In this document: positions 4,040 to 6,714 of the stretch, piece after piece | Numbering within the stretch: position 1 is the stretch's first letter | Layout: the number at the start of each line of letters is the position of its first letter | Assembly (NCBI GenBank): GCA_900757695.1 | Contig: CAAEOU010000333.1 | Span: 1 to 6,714, forward strand | DNA length: 6,714 nt | Source of the DNA: an uncultured Oscillospiraceae bacterium | Lineage (GTDB): Bacteria > Bacillota_A > Clostridia > Oscillospirales > Oscillospiraceae | Direction of reading: 5' to 3' | Made by a program: the position numbers and the translations under genes | Notes under the pieces: model-generated | Seen by the model: the letters and a program-made list of their open reading frames with translations, nothing else | Database searches by the model: none | Told to the model about the DNA's origin: nothing

Positions 4040-4378
4040 ATGACGATTAACGAATATCAGCGCCTTGCGATGAGAACGCTGAATCCTGCACTGTCCCGTC
4101 AGGATGTGCTGCTGAACGGTGTCATGGGCCTATGCGGGGAATCCGGTGAAGTAATTGACCTTGTGAAAAAGCATCTGCATCAGGGGCATCTCATGGATCG
4201 GGAGAATATGATTCGGGAGCTTGGAGATGTGGCGTGGTATCTGGCGGAAACTGCATGGGCATTGGACGTAGATCTGGAAACCGTACTGCGGGGGAATATA
4301 GAAAAGCTCTGGAAACGTTTTCCGGAGGGCTTTGATGCGGAGCACTCTATTGCCCGGGAGGACTGCCATGAAGGATGA
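4040..4378 (+). CDS. MazG-like nucleotide pyrophosphohydrolase
   Basis: A compact 112-residue all-helical protein of the MazG/dUTPase-2 fold, expected to hydrolyse (d)NTPs to the monophosphate and pyrophosphate. The metal-binding signature is visible: E34 and E37 in GLCGESGEVIDLVKKH, and E60 and D63 in MIRELGDVAWYLAE. The helix LRGNIEKLWKRFPEGF closes the domain, as in stand-alone MazG-like proteins, which are usually 95-120 residues. ATG 4040 has GGAGG (4028-4032) 7 bp upstream. The preferred nucleotide cannot be told from sequence. It is divergent from the dCMP deaminase gene and overlaps the following small membrane gene by 11 bp, so those two are probably translated together. Confidence 0.92.
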   Translation: MTINEYQRLAMRTLNPALSRQDVLLNGVMGLCGESGEVIDLVKKHLHQGHLMDRENMIRELGDVAWYLAETAWALDVDLETVLRGNIEKLWKRFPEGFDAEHSIAREDCHEG

Positions 4379-4625
4379 ATGGCTGCTGTTGCTTCTGGGC
4401 GCACTGCTGCTTTTGGGGGCGTTTCTGAAAGTAAAGCTCAGAGATCAGCAGGGGAAGCCCCTTAGCACCATGTGGAAGGTCCAAATTTTCCTGTTTCCAT
4501 GCCTGTGCCTGTTGTCGGGGCTGTGTTTGCTGCTGCACTGGAAGGACTTTGCGCTTCCTGTGATTTTGCTGGGAATCCTGGAGGAGATCGTCTGCTGGGC
4601 GATTCGCCGTAGAAAAGAGAAATAG
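4368..4625 (+). CDS. Small membrane protein (85 aa), unknown function
   Basis: ATG 4368 lies 6 bp after GGGAGG (4356-4361), inside the end of the MazG-like gene, and gives an 85-residue protein. Three hydrophobic stretches are visible (about 5-21, 38-57 and 61-78), with a polar loop KLRDQQGKPLSTMWK between the first two and a strongly basic tail (RRRKEK), suggesting a three-helix membrane protein with its C-terminus in the cytoplasm. Three cysteines fall in or near the second and third helices. I do not recognise a family. Overlap with the MazG-like gene points to co-expression, but gives no function. A strong terminator follows 8 bp after the stop. Confidence 0.8.
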   Translation: MKDEWLLLLLGALLLLGAFLKVKLRDQQGKPLSTMWKVQIFLFPCLCLLSGLCLLLHWKDFALPVILLGILEEIVCWAIRRRKEK

Positions 4626-4633
4626 AACGCTAC

Positions 4634-4660
4634 GAGGCGCCGTGCTGCGGCGCCTCTTTT
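4634..4660 (+). terminator. Intrinsic terminator of the MazG-like operon
   Basis: GAGGCGCCG (4634-4642) and CGGCGCCTC (4648-4656) form a perfect 9-bp GC-rich stem with a 5-base loop, followed by TTTTATTT. The T-run overlaps the stop codon of the convergent regulator gene on the other strand. Confidence 0.92.
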
Positions 4661-5285
4661 ATTTGTCAGTTCGCTGATAGATCCCTTTCCCCAAACGCTT
4701 CATGGTACCAACTTCGGTACAGTGCTTTAAGACACGCTGGAGCTGGCGGGTGCTGCAATGGAGCAGGGCAGCGGTTTCCCCCATGCCCGTGAGAATACCG
4801 CTGGGACAGCGCCAATCCATCAACTGAAACAGACGCTGCTCCAGTGAGGCGGCACTGGCCTCTGAGTGAGAGGACTGCTCCAGCTTCTCTGCAAGGGAGG
4901 TCAGGAGAAAATGGAGAAAGGGGATATCCTGCTGGAGCGCTTCCTGATAGGGCGCCAAAGGGAGTCGCAGCGCCTGCACAACCGTGGAGGCCTGGGCCCA
5001 AAAAGCGGGGGAGCGGCCTGTGGCAAATTCCACGTCTCCCAACATGGAAAAACGACTGCCCACCGTGAGTAAATATTCGCTGCCGTCACTGCGGATGGAA
5101 CGGATGGCAATGGTGCCGCTGACCAGAAACAGAAGCGCAGTTGGCTCCTGATTGGGCGAGGTGAGAGATTCGCCGGGCTGATATTCAACCAGAGAGAAGC
5201 GGAGTCCCGGGGTGGAAAACAGCCGGAAAATCTGGAAATGATCCAATAGCTGGGAGGCCCTCTCCGGATCGGAAATATATCGCAT
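4659..5285 (-). CDS. Crp/Fnr-family transcriptional regulator, YeiL-like
   Basis: A 208-residue regulator with an N-terminal cyclic-nucleotide-binding-type beta barrel (about 20-115; LLFLVSGTIAIRSIRSDGSE and GSRFSMLGDVEF are recognisable), a dimerisation helix (about 115-145) and a C-terminal winged helix-turn-helix (about 165-205; GETAALLHCSTRQLQRVLKH as recognition motif, then GTMKRLGKGIYQ as wing). The barrel lacks an obvious cAMP-binding R-x-A-x-V signature, and no cysteine cluster for an iron-sulfur centre is seen, so the signal is unknown. ATG 5285 has GGAGG (5293-5297) 7 bp upstream; the frame runs further upstream but beyond its own promoter. It is transcribed away from a MATE efflux gene, with a perfect palindrome between them, so it most likely controls that pump and itself. 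Confidence 0.88.
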   Translation of the reverse strand: MRYISDPERASQLLDHFQIFRLFSTPGLRFSLVEYQPGESLTSPNQEPTALLFLVSGTIAIRSIRSDGSEYLLTVGSRFSMLGDVEFATGRSPAFWAQASTVVQALRLPLAPYQEALQQDIPFLHFLLTSLAEKLEQSSHSEASAASLEQRLFQLMDWRCPSGILTGMGETAALLHCSTRQLQRVLKHCTEVGTMKRLGKGIYQRTDK

Positions 5286-5304
5286 TGTAGCACCTCCTGT
5301 CCAC

Positions 5305-5333
5305 ATTATGACATATGTCACATCGCATTGCAA
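5305..5333 (-). promoter_or_regulatory. Promoter of the Crp/Fnr-family regulator gene
   Basis: On the minus strand, TTGCAA (5328-5333), a 17-bp spacer and CATAAT (5305-5310). The palindrome at 5309-5320 covers the -10 edge and half of the spacer, so a protein bound there should block this promoter. Confidence 0.68.
5309..5320. promoter_or_regulatory. Candidate operator: perfect 12-bp palindrome
   Basis: TGACATATGTCA is a perfect palindrome in the 85-bp region between the divergent regulator and pump genes. Its half-site TGACA resembles, without matching, Crp (TGTGA) and Fnr half-sites. It overlaps the regulator's own -10 and is centred 41.5 bp before the predicted start of the pump transcript (about 5356). 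Binding by the adjacent regulator is inference. Confidence 0.6.
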
Positions 5334-5340
5334 GAAAATC

Positions 5341-5349
5341 TGATAAAAT
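5341..5349 (+). promoter_or_regulatory. Extended -10 promoter of the MATE gene
   Basis: TGATAAAAT gives an extended -10 (TGA plus TAAAAT, 5344-5349). The hexamer 17 bp upstream is CATCGC, a poor -35, as is usual for promoters that need an activator. The predicted start is near 5356, just before the Shine-Dalgarno. Confidence 0.6.
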
Positions 5350-5370
5350 GAATCAAAAGGAGGAATTTCG

Positions 5371-6699
5371 GTGGAACAGGAGATATTTAAACGGATGCCC
5401 GTACCAAGGGCGTATTTTAAGATGGCGCTGCCGGTGGTCATGAGTATGCTGGTGTCGCTGGTATACAACATGGTGGACACGTGGTTCATCGCCCAGACCC
5501 AGGATACCGCGCTGGTGGCGGGGGTATCCCTCTGTGCGCCGCTGTTTACACTGATGGTGGCCATGGGTGACATCTTCGGACTCGGGGGCAGCTCCCTGAT
5601 CTCCCGGCTGCTGGGGCAGGGAGAGCGCCAGCGGGTTCGTCACGTCAGTGCCTTTTGCAGCTATTGCTCGATTCTCTGGGGCGTATTGGTGGCAGCCATT
5701 ATGCTGGTATTCCGGCAGCCAATTCTGATGCTGCTGGGAGCCAGGGCGGACACCATGGCCAGTGCAACGGCCTATTACCGGTACTTGGCGCTGGGGGCAC
5801 CCGCCATCATCTTTACGCTGGTGCCCAGCAATATTTTAAGAACCGAGGGCCTTGCCACGGCGGCTATGGTCGGCTCCGTTACCGGAGCACTGGTGAATAT
5901 CGTGCTGGATCCCATCTTTATCTTTTTGCTGGGGATGGGGGCAGGGGGTGCGGCGCTGGCAACGGTGCTGAGCAATGTGGTATCTGCGGTGCTGTTTATG
6001 ATTCTGCTGTGCAAAAAGAGCAGAAACCTGTCCCTGCACCTGCGGGAATGCTCAGTGTATGGTACGGAGCTCCGGGAGATCCTGCTCATCGGCTTCCCGG
6101 CCTCCATTACCAATCTCATGCAGAGCTTTGCCATGACGCTGACCAACCGGTTCCTGCTCCCTTATGGAACACAGCAGGTGGCAGCGTTGGGCATCGCCCT
6201 GAAGGTCAACATGATCGTTATGCTCATCATGGTGGGATTTGCCTTTGGAGCCCAGCCCCTGTTGGGGTATAACTATGGAGCCCGAAACCGGAAACGGCTC
6301 CGGGAGATCCTGCGGTTTGACCTGCTGGTGATTCTCGGCTTTTCCATTGTCATGACTGTGGCATTCCTGCTGGCGGCGCCTGCTGTGATCCGGATATTCA
6401 TGGCGGAGACTGCGGTGGTGGAGGCCGGCAGTGTGATCCTCCGGTGTATGGTGGTGACCATGCCGCTGATGGGGGTCATACTGGTGTGTACCACGCTGTT
6501 TCAGGCGGCGGGGAAAGCGCTTCCGGCCTTTCTGCTGTCTGTCAGCCGTCAGGGCGTGGTGCTGCTGATCTGCATGGTGATACTGTCGGGCCTGCTTGGC
6601 TACTACGGTGTGGTGCTGGCACAGGCGGCATCGGATGCCATCACGGCGGTGCTGGCGGTGGTGCTGCTGAAACGGGCAAACCTGTTCGGAGAAAAATAA
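5371..6699 (+). CDS. MATE-family multidrug/cation antiporter
   Basis: A 442-residue inner-membrane exporter expected to use a Na+ or H+ gradient to expel organic cations, drugs or metabolites; length and about 12 hydrophobic segments match the family. The two homologous halves are visible: LPVVMSMLVSLVYNMVDTWF (about 20-39) is echoed by GFPASITNLMQSFAMTLTNR (241-260). Family motifs include D36 in the first helix, NILRTEGLATAAM (154-166), NIVLDPIFIF (176-185) and AQPLLGYNYGARN (294-306). The start is a GTG at 5371, with AAAAGGAGG (5355-5363) 7 bp upstream; no nearer ATG fits. It is divergent from a Crp/Fnr-type regulator, which is probably its controller. Substrate cannot be told from sequence. 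Confidence 0.95.
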   Translation: MEQEIFKRMPVPRAYFKMALPVVMSMLVSLVYNMVDTWFIAQTQDTALVAGVSLCAPLFTLMVAMGDIFGLGGSSLISRLLGQGERQRVRHVSAFCSYCSILWGVLVAAIMLVFRQPILMLLGARADTMASATAYYRYLALGAPAIIFTLVPSNILRTEGLATAAMVGSVTGALVNIVLDPIFIFLLGMGAGGAALATVLSNVVSAVLFMILLCKKSRNLSLHLRECSVYGTELREILLIGFPASITNLMQSFAMTLTNRFLLPYGTQQVAALGIALKVNMIVMLIMVGFAFGAQPLLGYNYGARNRKRLREILRFDLLVILGFSIVMTVAFLLAAPAVIRIFMAETAVVEAGSVILRCMVVTMPLMGVILVCTTLFQAAGKALPAFLLSVSRQGVVLLICMVILSGLLGYYGVVLAQAASDAITAVLAVVLLKRANLFGEK

Positions 6700-6714
6700 G
6701 TGAAAAGTCCCGGC

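Noticed and set aside
5286..5573. N-terminal extension of the Crp/Fnr-family regulator to 5573
   Set aside because: The extra 96 residues lie opposite the start of the MATE gene and upstream of the regulator's own promoter; the GGAGG at 5293-5297 identifies the start at 5285.
1..6714. CRISPR array, insertion sequence or phage integrase
   Set aside because: No regularly spaced repeats and no transposase or integrase motifs were seen on either strand.

Overview
The window looks like a chromosomal segment from a gut-type Clostridia bacterium, most likely near Oscillospiraceae/Ruminococcaceae. This is inferred from the moderate GC content, strong GGAGG ribosome binding sites, sigma-A style promoters, and the gene families present (FloA/NfeD, YeiL-like Crp regulator, ComE-type dCMP deaminase). 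No taxonomic search was possible.

Layout. Positions 1-2110 (+) hold the end of an operon: the 3' part of an NfeD-family protein, the flotillin-like FloA, and a LytTR response regulator whose start overlaps the end of floA. Positions 2111-3090 hold no conventional long gene. The region carries three very small genes on the minus strand (52, 49 and 36 codons), each with a good Shine-Dalgarno. Interleaved on the plus strand are three promoter-to-terminator units that look like small RNA genes. The leftmost predicted RNA (about 2284-2463) is antisense to nearly the whole of a 52-residue membrane peptide, which is the layout of a type I toxin-antitoxin module. Positions 3032-3318 hold a tRNA-Arg(CCG) gene (minus), its terminator, and a second copy of the terminator plus the last 14 nt of the tRNA lying 168 bp downstream. 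This resembles an attachment-site duplication or a small mobile repeat.

Positions 3380-4660 are housekeeping. A dCMP deaminase (minus) diverges from a MazG-like nucleotide pyrophosphohydrolase (plus), which overlaps a small three-helix membrane protein; a strong terminator follows. Positions 4659-6699 hold a YeiL-like Crp/Fnr regulator (minus) diverging from a MATE-family efflux pump (plus). Between them a perfect 12-bp palindrome overlaps the regulator's own -10 element. It is also centred 41.5 bp before the predicted start of the pump transcript, the classical position for Crp/Fnr class II activation.

The two most interesting parts are the small-gene/small-RNA cluster at 2249-2989 and the tRNA-end duplication beside it. 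Both are predictions from sequence alone.
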